Positions 63,899 to 64,000 of a stretch of 64,000 nt of DNA are shown here, in pieces. Position 1 is the stretch's first letter; every line of letters starts with the position of its first letter. A program made the position numbers and the translations under genes. The DNA comes from Rusavskia elegans (lineage: Eukaryota; Ascomycota; Lecanoromycetes; Teloschistales; Teloschistaceae). The stretch lies in assembly GCA_011316305.1 (NCBI GenBank), contig SAUG01000048.1, positions 372,001 to 436,000 on the forward strand, read 5' to 3'. The notes under the pieces are model-generated. The model ran no database searches and was not told the origin of the DNA. It saw only the letters and a list, made by a program, of their open reading frames with translations.

Positions 63899-64000
63899 TA
63901 TAGAATTATTTAACTATAAGTACTAGCTTTTTCGCTATTAATTTAGGATAGACAGAATATTTAGCTATTTCGCGTTAGAATTTAGAGCCGAAGAAGAGTT

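Larger units (their letters stand above)
57033..64000 (+). mobile_element. X2: second element with X-type terminus (right end outside window)
   Basis: C4 homology stops at ta (57,031-57,032) and is followed by tcttaggaggcctcgtatat, which equals the X1 left end (ccttaggggccccc) with a RIP-type first base. Both have a ccgtRgac block 20-31 bases further in, and AACCGTTTATTA-like subterminal motifs. A plus-strand degenerate frame fills 58.9-62.9 kb. The right terminus was not seen, so the size is unknown; the last part of the window could be other DNA. Confidence 0.55.

Noticed and set aside
1..64000. CRISPR array, prophage or bacterial operon
   Set aside because: No regularly spaced direct repeats with unique spacers and no open bacterial genes; RIP and copia elements point to a fungus.

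Overview
This window is a graveyard of nested transposable elements, and I find no intact host gene in it. It is about 70% A+T. TpA is extremely common and CpA/TpG are almost absent, while CpG is kept. In-frame stops are nearly all TAA or TAG, at places where related elements suggest Gln or Trp. That is the mark of repeat-induced point mutation (RIP), so the likely source is an AT-rich, heterochromatic compartment of a filamentous ascomycete (Pezizomycotina). The species cannot be told. All coding entries are broken relics.

Target-site duplications (TSDs) and host-to-insert junctions give the order of events. The oldest recognisable element is a Ty1/copia retrotransposon on the minus strand (C1, from about 8,050 rightward). 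It was split by C2 (11,793-29,302, minus, TSD aactc/aactt), by two copies of a ~0.9 kb repeat called B here, and by C4 (plus strand, from 32,575). C2 was split by C3 (13,708-21,256, minus, TSD aaaat), two more B copies and a tRNA-related SINE (24,724-25,153, 16-bp TSD). C4 was split by a large inverted-terminus element X1 (36,292-54,311), which itself took in C5 (37,778-45,398, plus, TSD taaga), and by a second X-type element (57,033 to beyond the window). An 810-bp MITE-like element (63,089-63,898) lies in the X2 region.

The copia family has 176-bp LTRs, a primer-binding site that fits the anticodon arm of initiator tRNA-Met (half-tRNA priming), gag with a CCHC knuckle, then protease, integrase, RT and RNase H. 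About 1.5 kb more lies between RNase H and the 3' LTR and carries an open frame of about 285 codons antisense to pol.

X1, the left end of X2 and the MITE share a terminus of the form TA|CCTTAGRGGC. X1 is about 10.4 kb once C5 is removed and holds two long divergent degenerate frames that I cannot assign to a family. This CCTTAGRGGC group, the B repeat family with 11-15 bp TSDs, and the antisense frame of the copia family are the best candidates for undescribed biology here. Positions 1-8,050 hold RIP-degraded DNA with one B copy and one truncated SINE, and are otherwise unidentified.
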